NCBI RefSeq assembly: GCF_964355755.1 | Contig: NC_092671.1 | Location: 34,675,304-34,739,303, forward strand | DNA: 64,000 nucleotides | Origin: Antedon mediterranea | Taxonomy: Eukaryota; Echinodermata; Crinoidea; Comatulida; Antedonidae | Direction of reading: 5' to 3' | Shown: piece by piece, positions 11,226-22,153 of the stretch | Layout of the letters: each line of letters starts with the position of its first letter | Position numbering within the stretch: the first letter of the stretch is position 1 | Notes under the pieces: generated by a model | Told to the model about the DNA's origin: nothing | Databases searched by the model: none | Seen by the model: only the letters and a program-made list of their open reading frames with translations | Made by a program: the position numbers and the translations under genes

Positions 11226-11810
11226 AAATCCTACTCCACCATATCCCGAACCCGGTTCTTTGCCTCCTGCATTAAAGAATTGAAATTTCTTACCGTTTGT
11301 TGATTCTACTGTACCATTGTTAGTTTCTCTTCTCTCAAATGTGTTTCTTAGTTTCCTAGTATACTTATCTTATAGTTATCCATATCTGTAGCTATGTTTT
11401 CGATTTTGGTTGTGTAGGCCGTAGCGAGACCATTGCAGTTGAGCGTTCCTAGCCTTAGTCAGTCTCCTTGACTTCCCTTCATCGCTATGTGATTTTCATA
11501 TCAATCGCCTGTACATACCATCTTCCTACTGCCCTGCATATGTGTTTACGGTATCCTATAGACTGCCTAGCAAACGAATGTGTTTCGCTGTTAAAAAAAC
11601 TTCTTCTGTGCGTTGATTAAAAGTCTTATTTGTTCTTATAATTTCTTATATGTTTAGACAAGAACGACAGACCACAGATTACACCTATAATTGTCATGTA
11701 CGCGATTAAAAATGCGTGTTGACTATCCTCCGCGAGCGGAGTGGTTGTGCGACATATGATCTTTAAAATTACACAAAATAATACAGTATTAAGGATATCA
11801 AGGAAATCCT

Positions 11811-11976
11811 AAAGCTCTGTCTACATTAATATCAAACTAGTTTGACAAAAAAAGTGTGACTGTGATGTGCCCAAATATGGTAGTGATATGTCCAAATATG
11901 AGTGGTATAACATCATCCATATAATGGGCACATCACATTTTGTTGTCACATCAAGTTTAATAGTGTAGAAAGAGCG
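11811..11976. mobile_element. MITE family A, copy 1
   Basis: The ends read AAAGCTCTGTCTAC...CAAACTAGTTTGACA and their inverse (AGTTTAATAGTGTAGAAAGAGC). The interior has GTGATRTGCCCAAATATGG and its complement. About 166 bp, non-coding. Four more copies lie at 31053-31205, 36487-36648, 38817-38929 and 45643-45806. Confidence 0.8.
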
Positions 11977-12190
11977 TAATAAAGCTAATTTATTATTACA
12001 ACTACTGTACTGTACTGTATTCTTATCCATTGGTAATATATTGTGAGAGGATACCGTTTACGGAATGTAGAATTCCTTCTTTTTATGAATGTTTAAGAAA
12101 ATCGATATATAGCCGGATTTGTAGACTCAATTCAAGTGAAAATGTTTTAGTCTCAACGGTAATAATAATAGGAAGGATCATAGGATGGAT

Positions 12191-12508
12191 GTACATAGCC
12201 GTATACCTGCCCTGACGTATGACAAATAAGACATTTATTATTTGTCATCCTTCAGGACAGGTATTGTATGATTCCACTGTACATAGCCGTATACCTGCCC
12301 TGACGTATGACAAATAAGACATTTATTATTTGTCATCCTTCAGGACAGGTATTGTATGATTCCACTGTACATAGCCATATACCTGCCCTGACGTATGACA
12401 AATAAGACATTTATTATTTGTCATCCTTCAGGGCAGGTATTATGATTCCACTGTACATAGCCGTATACCTGCCCTGACGTATGGCAAATAAGACATTTAT
12501 TATTTGGT
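12191..12508. repeat. Tandem array of an 88-bp fold-back unit
   Basis: Units start at GTACATAGCC at 12191, 12279, 12367 and 12453 (spacings 88, 88, 86). Each unit contains its own long inverted repeat, ATACCTGCCCTGA near the start and TCAGGACAGGTAT near the end, around TGACAAATA/TATTTGTCA. The array is therefore a chain of potential hairpins. The fourth unit is broken off at TATTT, where a different hairpin begins. Confidence 0.85.
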
Positions 12509-12570
12509 GAATGATGAAAGGTTATATCAACTCGGCGTTGCCTCGTTGATATAAACTTTCATCATTCACC
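12506..12570. repeat. Hairpin terminating the 88-bp array
   Basis: GGTGAATGATGAAAGGTTAT and the six following bases pair with the inverse at 12545-12570, around a loop TCGGCGTTGCCTC. The stem is about 26 bp with one bulge. It replaces the second half of the last 88-bp unit. Confidence 0.75.
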
Positions 12571-13826
12571 TCATGCAATTATTTGTACCATTACACTTCA
12601 TAAACAATTCATTATTTGTATACTAATTAGTACAGTCGAAATAAAAACATTGAATAAATGAATACACCATAAAAACTCTTGGCCCAGTAAAGTCTCTAAA
12701 GGCAATTGTAAGCCTATCTGTACAGCCTTTAAAAATGCTAATTCTCCACAAAAAGCCCTCAGTATATCTATATCTTTGTAAAATTCACTTTATGGTATGA
12801 AAAATACAGTAGATGAAATGGTTCCATCCACAGTGTGCATCAAACAAGTTAATTTTTTATTTTAAAAGAAATAAATAGTATGGAGATAGGCAAGTGAAAA
12901 TTGAAGCTACTGTGATATTTTCAAGTCTCTAGCAATAATGTACCTTGATGGGTTTAATGAAATTTTCCAAAATGTTGCATTAGTTTAAAAGTTACGGCCA
13001 TTTACGGCGCACCTCTATTTTTGGTCACCTTATTGCATTGTCATGTAGCCCCGCTTTCCAAAAAAAGGTCGGGTGGGGGTTGGGGTCTAATTAATAATGC
13101 AACAAATGTCACTTGCTTGGACAAGTTAAAACAAATGTTATATCTTTCACCTGAGGTCTCTCTACTATAGGCTTTATACATTGATTTAAGATCATTATTA
13201 ATTATTAGATTAATATGGATTTATTTATTTCATGCAGAAATATATTTATTAAAGGCACGTCTGTTTGATCATACAATAACATTAATATATAAATCAACAT
13301 AACTTAAAGAACATAATATCAATAGAAAATATGTATGATTAATCTTTTACAGTATGTCAGTTACTCAAGATGATTTATTTAATAACATCAAGATCATAAT
13401 CTATCTTTTTGTACTACTGTGTGTATTCAAAAGGTAGATTGTTAAACTTTATTGTTTACCACTAGTACTAGTAGCAGCAAAATATACAATGCAATGTTGT
13501 TTTTAATTACTTTTGCTTAACTACCCTTCTAGCAAATAACAATGTTTTGTGACGTTTACATGTACATCAAGGATATTGTCAGACATGGAAACAATGCAAG
13601 GGTATAAGAGCAATTTAATTTATTTCCACACACAATATAATAACATACAGGATAATAAATACAATGACGTAATCATGTGGGGGGGGGGGGGCATACAGTA
13701 TAAGTCAGAAAGTTTGACCCACCCCAAGATATACCTTCAAAGCAACATTAGGCCTGAATTGAAAATATAAACTAAAGTGGTTATGTGGATCCGGGCTTTT
13801 ACTAGGTTGCGAAAAAAAAGGAAATG
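12571..13826. other. Gene-free stretch
   Basis: AT-rich sequence without a credible exon. It includes a run of 12 G at about 13680-13691 that falls within a chance ORF. Confidence 0.4.
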
Positions 13827-14113
13827 TTAAAGATACATTGTCCCCCTGAAAATAATGTTGTTTAATGTTTTTGTTGAATATATCATTTCAATGTCACATA
13901 ATAGATATTCACTTTGACCAAAAATCGTATTGAAAAAAAAAATCATTTATCTGAAAAAAATGCAATTTATTTAAAAAAAATGTTGTCTTTGTGAAAACAT
14001 CATTTTTTGTATTTTTTATTTCTAAAAAAGTAATGTAACATAATTAATTAATAAATAAATGTTATTTAAATCTTTATTTTTCATGTTTTTAGGGGGCAAT
14101 ATACATCTTTAAA
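13827..14113. mobile_element. MITE family B, copy 1
   Basis: It starts TTAAAGATACATTGTCCCCC and ends with the inverse (GGGGGCAATATACATCTTTAA). The interior is very AT-rich with AAAAAATG runs. Related copies: 24640-24979, 38372-38741, and half copies at about 28500-28598 and 35037-35165. Confidence 0.75.
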
Positions 14114-14907
14114 GAATAATTGATACATTAAACATTTGTTAGCGTCATTGAAGGTAGGATTTAGGTTATGCTCAGTACGGTAAATAAATTTCACTTCAAA
14201 TCCAAGTACAAAATGCAAAAAAAAAATTATTTCTATTATTCACTAGGTACATTCAATACAGTAACTTGTTTTTTCTTTCTTGAATAAATAACTCTTCTGA
14301 GTGGATTGATCTCCTGGATCAACTTTGCAGGAGGTCAACCTCCTTGATAACAAGAAAGTTAATACAATGAGAAAAGTGATAGTCAATTTGGAGGACCTGA
14401 AGCAGAAGTCAGGATACTAAAAGTCAGTGCATTTTTTGTAAGAACACTAAAGGGAGTCAAGCCAATGATGGTGCAGATTCAATTCAACTTTATTTAACCA
14501 CACATGGTTGTTTTTCCCTGCAACGGCGTGTAAATACAAAAATAAAAATACAATTTCAATAAATTCTTCAATTTACCAATATTATGTATTATGTATGTAT
14601 ACAAATATATATTTAAAAGTTTTAATGAAGTTTATTTTTAACCAATTGTAGGATCATAGACGAGTTAATGCCAAGACCAAGATTGTTCCATTTTCTCACT
14701 CAGAAATTATAAATATAGTGGTGGATTCCATCAAAATTTAAGATTTGTGATTCAAACATTTTAGATCGACAAAAAGCGAGATAGCCAGAGTATCACTAAA
14801 AACCAAAATTCCATCTAACTTTAATTTAAACAAAAATTTACCACCACCACACTCTCTCTAAAAAATAACAAAGTTGTTATCCGAGTACAGTTTAGCTAGT
14901 AGTCTAG

Positions 14908-15269
14908 TACAGTTGAACCTCCGTGAGCGGCCACCTCACTTTCAAAAGCCTATATTCTTCCTATCTAATTAGTGCATTTGGTACCTCCCTTAAGCGGCCA
15001 CCTCCCGTAAGCAGCCGCAGCCACATTTTTTAATAAAAATTAGATTTTTGTATGGTAAATTACCTCCTGCAAGCAGCCACTTTAAAAATTTTGTATAGAC
15101 TTTTGACAACAAAAATATAATTTGGATACTTATTGTGCTAAATACAATTAGCTGGCCTATTGCGTTAAGAACAGCAAAAAATATCATGCATGGCAGAACC
15201 TCCCGTAAGCAGTCACCTTCTGTAAACGGCCACTTTTCCCAGTCTCGAGGGTGGCCGCTTACAACTGTA
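14908..15269. mobile_element. MITE with TACAGTTGAACCTC ends
   Basis: The left end is TACAGTTGAACCTCCGTGAG followed by CGGCCACCTC. The right end is GGTGGCCGCTTACAACTGTA. The CGGCCACCTC motif is repeated several times inside. Ends of the ACAGTRGAACC type with TA at the edges are usual for Tc1/mariner (pogo/Tigger-like) derivatives. The 107-codon ORF over it is a repeat artefact. Confidence 0.7.
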
Positions 15270-15773
15270 GTAGTATATAAATAAAAGAAATAAAATGACA
15301 TGAGTGAGGTCAATCAGCTTCCATTAAGATAGATATTCTCTACAGACACTCTAATAATTATGCAATAATCAACAGACAATGTTTATGGGTGTCTTAACTA
15401 ATAATATGGCTTTATATGTTTTTTTTTATATTATTATTTCTAATTCTAAAATCAACCAACTGCCTCACTTACCATAATTGCACTTTCTTAAGTCTCTTTA
15501 GTACATTGAATATACAGTATTTCTATTTAGCACAAATTAACTAAACCACACTATATCTGGTATTTGTATTTGGTATTGATACAGGCTCGGGCTCAGTATA
15601 TTAGCAACATTAGGAAATGAAAATTCTCAAAAACAAATGTTGACGAAACATTTTATAATTGTTACTAAACTAAAGTGCAACATCTATATTTACTTCTCTG
15701 TTATTTTCCTCACATAATATTTATCAATGTAAAATTGTCAACAAAATGAATGATCGCAACTGGAATCGTGGTT

Positions 15774-16534
15774 GTAACCTACGTTACATGTTTTATTTTC
15801 GACTTTCAATGTAAACGATTATAAAGGCAACAATATTATATTTCTATGAATATGAAACTATAAAATAGTGTATGTAATCAAACAAAAACATGTATAATAA
15901 CTTACATATTGTTACATTCACTAATACATATTGTATTTTATAGTTTATACTTTATTAACATCCATAATAACATGAGTCGTCAATCAAAGGTTGTTGTTGA
16001 TTTCTTGTATGTCCGCATACATTCCTGTCTTAAATTCACATAAAATAACACTCATTATTGTACTCTATTAAATAGTCATATGACAAAACTGGTGTTATCT
16101 TTCTTAGAAAATGTATACTGTGTTACAAATGAGTAACGTAAATTACGTATTCAGTAACGTAAATTACTGAATTGAAAGATGAATTCGTCATCAAAATAGT
16201 TAAATAAAAACAACATTTGTAACTTTTAACAATAAACCTCATTGGTATTTTAGATCATTGCCATCACTTTAGAGTAGGCAAACAGATTATATGTTTCATT
16301 AAATCATCCTTTTTTTTATTTTCTATTAATTCAATGCATATTTTATATGTATAATATATATTTATTCATAAAAACTCCCATATGAAAATGTAAATTAGTG
16401 AGTTTTATAATGCTAGTGTACATACTATTGTTTTGGTTAATATGATTATTATTATTTATTATAATTCTGTGAACTTTACAGTTGCTTGGCCTAATGCTTA
16501 TATCAGTCTCAACTTTCTTAGTAACGTAAGTTAC
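15774..16534. repeat. Palindrome array GTAACKTAMGTTAC, left cluster
   Basis: Four 14-bp sites: 15774-15787 (GTAACCTACGTTAC), 16133-16146 and 16154-16167 (both GTAACGTAAATTAC, 21 bp apart) and 16521-16534 (GTAACGTAAGTTAC). Several are exact palindromes or one base off. The cluster lies downstream of the gene at 16572-18031, whose stop codon is 38 bp from the last site. Confidence 0.8.
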
Positions 16535-16571
16535 ATTTCCTTTAATGTTTCAATTAATTGATTTGATTGCT

Positions 16572-18031
16572 TCATCGGGGCTTGTGATTGTGATCACACC
16601 TAGAGATTTTAATACGTTTAACTTTTAAGGGCAAAGTTCTGATGTTTTTGGCAAAGACTTGTGTTTCTTGCTGTGAATTTGACAAGTTTAATATTAGCAT
16701 TTCTTTGTCGGATTTTCTTAAACGAGGAAAAAGAAACCTTCCGTTGCTCGGGATTTTCACTTTTGTACTTGGCAAGTTCATCATGTAATCATTGAGGTAT
16801 CTTATCTGGCGTTTTTCTTTGGTAGAAGATGTTTTGCAGGCTTCTCGTTTTCCTGGCATCATCCTGGAGTTGTCATCTCTTTCCATGAAGCCTAATACTT
16901 CATTATGAAGAACTCCCCACGCCTTTTTTACATACTTCGCAGCTGTGATTCCTTGCTTTTTTGTCTTGGATAGGTTACGTTGACCAAGGCCCGACTCCCT
17001 TGAAACACGCGCGATTAACCTGTATTTCTTGATTATCTTTCCAGATAGAACATTGCTAATCATTCTTCTGGCCTTCTGCCCTTGATTTATCTCTGTGCTC
17101 TCTCTTATTTCATCGAGCAGTGCATGTGAAAGCAGGAGTTGTTTTTTCAACCCTTTGGGTACTGATCTTGGTGACATACCTAGAAAATTGGAAATTACAT
17201 CAATACTAAATTAAGTATGGTTTAGAATATTTAAATATTATCTCAATTGATATGTTCAGGAAGATAATGGTTTAAGCGGCATGTAATGGGCAGAAAAAGA
17301 AAATACGTATATTCACATCACCATACACGACATGGAACAAGTTATCAATTATAAGGCATTGAGTACATTTTGTGGATATTTGCTCTATATTATAAATAGC
17401 CAATATTATCATTATTAATAATAATTATGCGTGAATAAAACAGTACATTCATTCGTGACCTACCTGCATTTCGTAAATCCTGATTTGCTTTCGATCTTGG
17501 AGAGTCAGTACTACTCATGGACGAGTCATGACTGGTAGATGGGATGCAATTCTTATTTACTTTCTTCAAAGCTCTTTCATAGCGCTTGTTTATGGGTTTT
17601 TTTTGTATGGTCATTTTCTGTAACTCCAGATTTAATTTTTCGATGCGACGATGGGCTCGACTTAGTGCTCTGCCAACACGTTTTCGAGTAGAAATACGTC
17701 TCTTAAACGACATCTTGATGCGTAGAGGAGAAGTTGGTGAAACCACATCGGAAGATATGGCTGAATCATCATTACTACTACTAGGTTCGTCAGCTTCTTC
17801 TGGGTGTTGTACTTGTAGTTGGGCTTGAACTTGCTTCACGTACCTTCAATGTTTCTGTACTCTTCTTTTCACCGTCGCTGTCCGTGCATTTCTATCTTTT
17901 GTTGTAAGTTCTGCTGACGGAACATAGTATTTCATTACACGTCTTGCTTCTGCTTGCAAGTACTCTGCTCCTCGCTTCTCTTTTTGTCGTTCCCGATACG
18001 CTGCCTGAATCTCGGCTCGTGACTTTACCAT
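16572..18031 (-). pseudogene. Two-exon gene of unknown family with one in-frame TGA
   Basis: Exon 1 is 18031-17464 and exon 2 17179-16572. The donor G|GTAGGT and acceptor TTCTAG|G give a join reading NAGMSPRSVPKGLKKQ and a total of 1176 nt, an exact multiple of three (391 residues). The start MVKSRAEIQAAYRERQKEKR opens a strongly basic helical region. Then come a Ser/acidic stretch, a second basic block (FKRRISTRKRVGRALSRAHRR) with coiled-coil character, and a C-terminal region with QARRMISNVLSGKIIKKYRL-like helices. This reminds me of an uncharacterised family common in cnidarian, fish and echinoderm genomes; I know no function. The only lesion is TGA at 17846-17848, plausibly a decayed CGA. 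No catalytic domain follows, so it may be truncated relative to its family. It sits alone inside the 15583-19681 element. Confidence 0.6.
17846..17848 (-). other. In-frame TGA in the element gene
   Basis: Codons before it read VKRRVQKH and after it RYVKQVQAQ in the same frame, with 192 intact codons beyond it in the exon. CGA (Arg) to TGA by CpG deamination would explain it. Confidence 0.7.
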
Positions 18032-18165
18032 TATCACCAGTGTCACCTAGTGTTTAACAAAATGTATTAGTATTAAATCGAAATAAACAAATATTAAACT
18101 ATATTTTTACATTTTAAATAACCATAATGTAAAAAATTACATTGACTTTGTATGTAGTAAATTAT

Positions 18166-19286
18166 GTAACTTACGTTACCATGAACTTACTATTAATACT
18201 TGTGAGTATCGATATTACAATGAAACAAGATGTATCCAGGTACATGACATACGTTTGACAATGAATATTCATAAACATATATACACAGATATTATCTTAA
18301 TATCATTGCTATGTTCGGTAATGTTACAACAACATAGACATACAACATCAATGTGAAACTTACGTTACCATAGTATCAAGGGCAAAGAAACTTCCCATAA
18401 AATAACCATAAATAAAATCAACTCCGGTTGGAGGTAATGTTCATTATTGCCTGTATAATATAACTTAAATTATTTGAATATACTGATTAGAAAAAAAACA
18501 AGACGTCTTAGAAATGAGGTATATAAAATGGTAACCTACGTTACATGTAGTGTAATTTACGTTACGTTGTTGCCTGTGCTAGCTTACTAGTGTAAATTGT
18601 ACAATGTAATAACATACTTGCATATCTGTCTAATTTCCTAAATTATAAACATTAGGAAAGTTGTTCTAAATGATCTTTAGTGAATTAAGCATTTGAATAC
18701 TTACTAAAATATACTCGAAAATCTGATATATGACGAATAAACTATGAAATTGTGAAGAAGTATTTATAAAAACGTGGTCAAAATTGCCGCTGTCTGCCGA
18801 ATCACGTGGTTAAAACTTTTTATTGTATCAGAGGGCGTTTTCTTGATCATAAGAATATCTGTATTCCTTAGAAATGTCCACAATATTAAAACTCATCAGT
18901 AACAATATATATGGTAACGTAAGTTACCATAACGTAAATTTCAAATGAACTTCAAAGGCTCAAATAATTAAATCTTAAAACAACAACAAAATAATCAGTT
19001 TAAAATTAAACTTGACGTAACTAATCTTATAAATTATTATAACATGTGTGTACACAAACCGGATCCTAAGAAGAAATGGGGTAACGTAGGTTACATCGCT
19101 TAACCAATCGTTTTTCATTAACACTTTCCAGGCAATTTTATAACGTATTTACATTATATTTCATCCGTGCAAGCAATATAATCGTTATCAAGAGTACAAA
19201 TCACATATAATACGAAGAAAAACACTTTTATAGGTAATTATTAATTGATATTTAATGCATTTTTTAAAGTCTGTAACGTAAGTTAC
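18166..19286. repeat. Palindrome array GTAACKTAMGTTAC, right cluster
   Basis: Sites at 18166-18179, 18355-18368 (one arm decayed), 18531-18544, 18552-18565 (21 bp from the previous), 18914-18927 with an adjoining half site, 19081-19094 and 19273-19286. All fit GTAACNTANNTTAC. They lie upstream of the gene, so they could be promoter/operator sites as well as transposase-binding sites. The 21-bp spacing of the close pairs, seen also in the left cluster, is two helical turns. Confidence 0.8.
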
Positions 19287-19931
19287 GTCATTTGTGCGAC
19301 ATATTTAATTGAAGAATTTTTTTAAATAAAACTCATTTTTTGTCAAAATTTCACTTACATGCATTAAACGTATAGGTAAGGCTCCAAAATATACAGTATT
19401 TACAATGATAAATGGGATTATATTTAATTTTTACACTAGTGAATATTATGAAATTGGCCGGCGACAGGCGGTTTTGTGTCATATCATGAAGTTTAAAGTG
19501 ACATTATTTTTTAAGGGCAAGGATTTTCAAAATGAAACTTGGCCAATACAAAGAATAACGTTTCCTTTACCGTCATAATGCTTTAAATCACACTTTTAGT
19601 GCATAGTTTTAAATATATAACACAGTAAATATAGGCGACATTGGTTTTTCATATTCGTGTTGGTATAGTGAGCCTGAGCCTACAGTATCTTATTATACAT
19701 GCATATCATAATCAATAATCATAATATGAATTCTCTGAACTAATAATAAGAGGATAATTTTACATTGTAAAACAACTACATTTGTTTGACTCAATTACGA
19801 TAAATAATTATATGTGTAGTGTACTATTGTGTAGGCCTCACGAAGAAAGAATGTCATTTCCCAGCGAGTGGTACCAATCACGGTAAGTTCCTTGCCTAAT
19901 AAATATGTTGGTGGTTGAGAGATACTTACTT

Positions 19932-20023
19932 GAATCACATGTTTGAAGGAAGGCGATCATCAAAACACCACAAAGGCTTAAAATCCTACAGTACATATTT
20001 ACATTTGTCTGTACTGCTGTCAA
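19932..20023 (-). CDS. Possible first exon encoding a signal peptide
   Basis: On the minus strand a frame with Met at 20023 and again at 19996 (MYCRILSLCGVLMIAFLQTC) gives a short n-region, a hydrophobic core and a cysteine-containing c-region. It then runs straight into GATTCAA|GTAAGTAT, a near-perfect splice donor at about 19932. That combination is typical of the first coding exon of a secreted or membrane protein. I cannot find a matching second exon downstream, and the 15583-19681 element would lie in its first intron. Partial and speculative. Confidence 0.3.
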
Positions 20024-20029
20024 ATATCA

Positions 20030-21380
20030 CTCGTCGAGATATTATAAACGGATTGTATAAATGATGATTTTAAAAACTTTAGCCCGCGGTAACCATCCAA
20101 ATTTGCAGAGGACAGAGTTGCGAATTTATCGGTGTTGAGTGAGCTGGTGCTACCCTCGATATGGGCTAGCCAAGTTGCAAGTTGTGAGTGCTTTTTGCAG
20201 CTTCTTTATTCCACAATAAATACGTGTAGACAGGTAGCAAACAAACAACAACCCTTTGAGAAAATAAAATCAACACATGAATAAATACAGTAGTCCAATC
20301 AAAGGTGCTTATTTTTGGCGACTGTATCACACTGGCGGTCTCCAGACAAATCACAATTTTCTTCAAGGTGCACAAAACTTTACCGTCTGACAGATATTTC
20401 CGCTTCAGTGATTGGCCCTTACTTGGCCATCTGTTTTTTGTATTTTGCCATTAAAAAGTACATTAAAATCTGTTTTAATTGGCCAATAAATTAACATTTT
20501 TTAACTAACAAACATTATTATTTAATAGTTTCATAAACTTTGTTTTTATCAATGTAGCTATTGATGACTTTTTGCATATTTAATGAAATGATCTGTAATT
20601 AATATACGGTACTCATTTTTATTTCTGTGTATATATAACTGCAAGTATAAACACAATGCTGTATTATTGATTCGTTTATTATGTATTCCATAATCAATAA
20701 AATTATGAACTTGGCAACCAGCCAATATATTATTTCCTAATATGGTATGCATTCAGTCAATCAGCTGTAATTGGAAATTTTAATATGGTTTTGTATTCAC
20801 AATGAATGGAGTGGGTGCCATGACTGCAGTAAGTAATGGAAGTACTGCAGTACTGAAATGTATTTGCATGTTCGATAAAACATGTACTAAGACAAAATCA
20901 TTTGAAGTACTGCACCACACACAAAAAAGGGTTTTTCACATACTTGGGTACTATAGTAGTAGTTCAAACAAAAATTAGTAAAACTAATTTTAATATTTAT
21001 TTTTTTTTTTTTCTAATTTTAGGTTTTTTTTAAAAAGAACTAATAACTCATGGATATTCGAAACCAAATCAAATCTAATATACAAGCCTGGGAAAAATGG
21101 TGCAGACCTCTCTCAAGTCTACACCCCTTACCTTCTTTATCATATCTAAAAATTGTGAGTGAGTGAGATTCAGCCCAGGAGGTCTAGCTTTGACTTCTTA
21201 ATTTCAAGGGCAGAGAAGATCAGAAAGAGAATATCAGATCTTTCAGTAGTAACTTAATCCTCTACTAAACCTAAACAGATTTGCTAATACTAAAAACAGG
21301 CATTGACATTACAAGATTACAGTTTGTCTCAAGCAAGGAATGTATTAAACATAATGTAATGTGAGGGTGCTATTTTAGGG
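20030..21380. other. Gene-free stretch
   Basis: No exon recognised. AT-rich, with local AGTACTGCAGTACT-type dyads at about 20840-20860. The 60-70 codon ORFs here show no domain or codon pattern worth reporting. Confidence 0.4.
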
Positions 21381-21384
21381 ATTG

Positions 21385-21475
21385 GAGTTACAACCAGGGT
21401 TACAACCCTGGCACCAGGTCAGGATTAACCACTGGACCCTGGGATTGGAAGGAAAGCTTGTTAACCACCCAGTGA
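21385..21475 (-). repeat. tRNA-like SINE fragment, copy 1
   Basis: On the minus strand GCTTTCCTTCCAATCCCAGG, then GTCCAGTGGTTAATCCTGACC, follows the anticodon-arm and T-arm (B box) layout of a tRNA-derived SINE. The related copy at about 53945-54015 is better preserved (GCTTGCCTTCCAAACCAGAG, then GGGTTCAATTCTGACC). Confidence 0.5.
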
Positions 21476-21490
21476 TGGTGCCAGGACTTG

Positions 21491-21558
21491 CCAGACTGAG
21501 GAGCCAAAAGCCCAGACTGAGGAGCCAAAAGCCCAGACTGAGGGGCCAAAAGACCAAA
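21491..21558. repeat. 21-bp tandem repeat, about three copies
   Basis: CCAGACTGAGGAGCCAAAAG is repeated three times with a 21-bp period, followed by a G-rich run. It gives open frames on both strands that should not be read as genes. Confidence 0.8.
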
Positions 21559-22153
21559 GGGGTGGGGGGGGGGAATGTGCTCAAAGCTATAACCCATTCT
21601 TGAGTGGTCCGGGTGGAACCCTGGAAGCTCTAACAATATTTGACATAAGGGTAGTTTTAGTCACAATTTTAAAGATAACAATCCTTGACTCAGTAGGGCA
21701 TTGTTTTATTTTAAACATGGTCAATCCTCAATCCTGGGTTCAGTCCAACCAAGCTACAGCTCCACTACTTAACAACTCCATTTTTTAACATGATGTAAAG
21801 TGATCAGGGTCCTATCTTAAATTTTATTCACCATAAAGGCTTGAATGATGAATACTCCATAATTAAATTAAATTCTTTAAATTAGCTGCACCATTTTTAT
21901 GTTCCATTTGACATTCAAACTGTTTAGCCTACACTAGACTAGCTGTTGGCTTCACATAAAACGCCAAGACCAAATGGGCCATATTGTAAATTAAAAAAAA
22001 TTTACTGTACAACGTAACGATTGTTTAAAGTGTGATCAACACATTTATTATATTTTTAAGTTAACTGTTTTAAATAAATGATGCTAAGAAATATTTAAAA
22101 GAAAATATAATCTCTATTTTACAATCAAATAATATAGAGGAAAACATATTTAA

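Larger units (their letters stand above)
7918..11467 (-). mobile_element. Decayed APE-type non-LTR retrotransposon
   Basis: On the minus strand the element begins near 11467 with an endonuclease N-terminal region (LGTLNCNGLATAY), continues through the endonuclease and reverse transcriptase reading frames and ends with a C-terminal basic region. The tail is a short GAT repeat (TCATCATCATCATC on plus, about 7924-7937). The single-frame protein is broken by a stop and frameshift near 11260-11370, a frame change at 10314-10320, and a rearranged segment between 8725 and 8085. The endonuclease/RT style and microsatellite-like tail suggest an RTE-like or related clade, but I cannot place it firmly. 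It is clearly not an active copy. Confidence 0.8.
15583..19681 (-). mobile_element. 4.1-kb inverted-repeat element carrying one gene and a palindrome array
   Basis: The left end AGGCTCGGGCTCAGTATA (15583-15600) matches the inverse of the right end TATAGTGAGCCTGAGCCT (19664-19681) at 16 of 18 positions. Between them lies one gene on the minus strand (16572-18031). At least eleven copies of a 14-bp palindrome flank the gene on both sides but never lie within it. A single gene bracketed by short inverted ends and clustered subterminal palindromes is how DNA transposons with transposase-binding arrays look. I do not recognise the superfamily and see no clear target duplication; the boundary call is therefore provisional. 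Confidence 0.55.

Noticed and set aside
14990-15313. 107-codon minus-strand ORF with a hydrophobic start
   Set aside because: Lies across the MITE with CGGCCACCTC repeats; composition follows the repeat.
21375-21636. ORFs on both strands with repeated LSLGFWL or LAPQSG-like units
   Set aside because: Translations of the 21-bp tandem repeat and adjoining SINE fragment; mirrored open frames show there is no coding strand.
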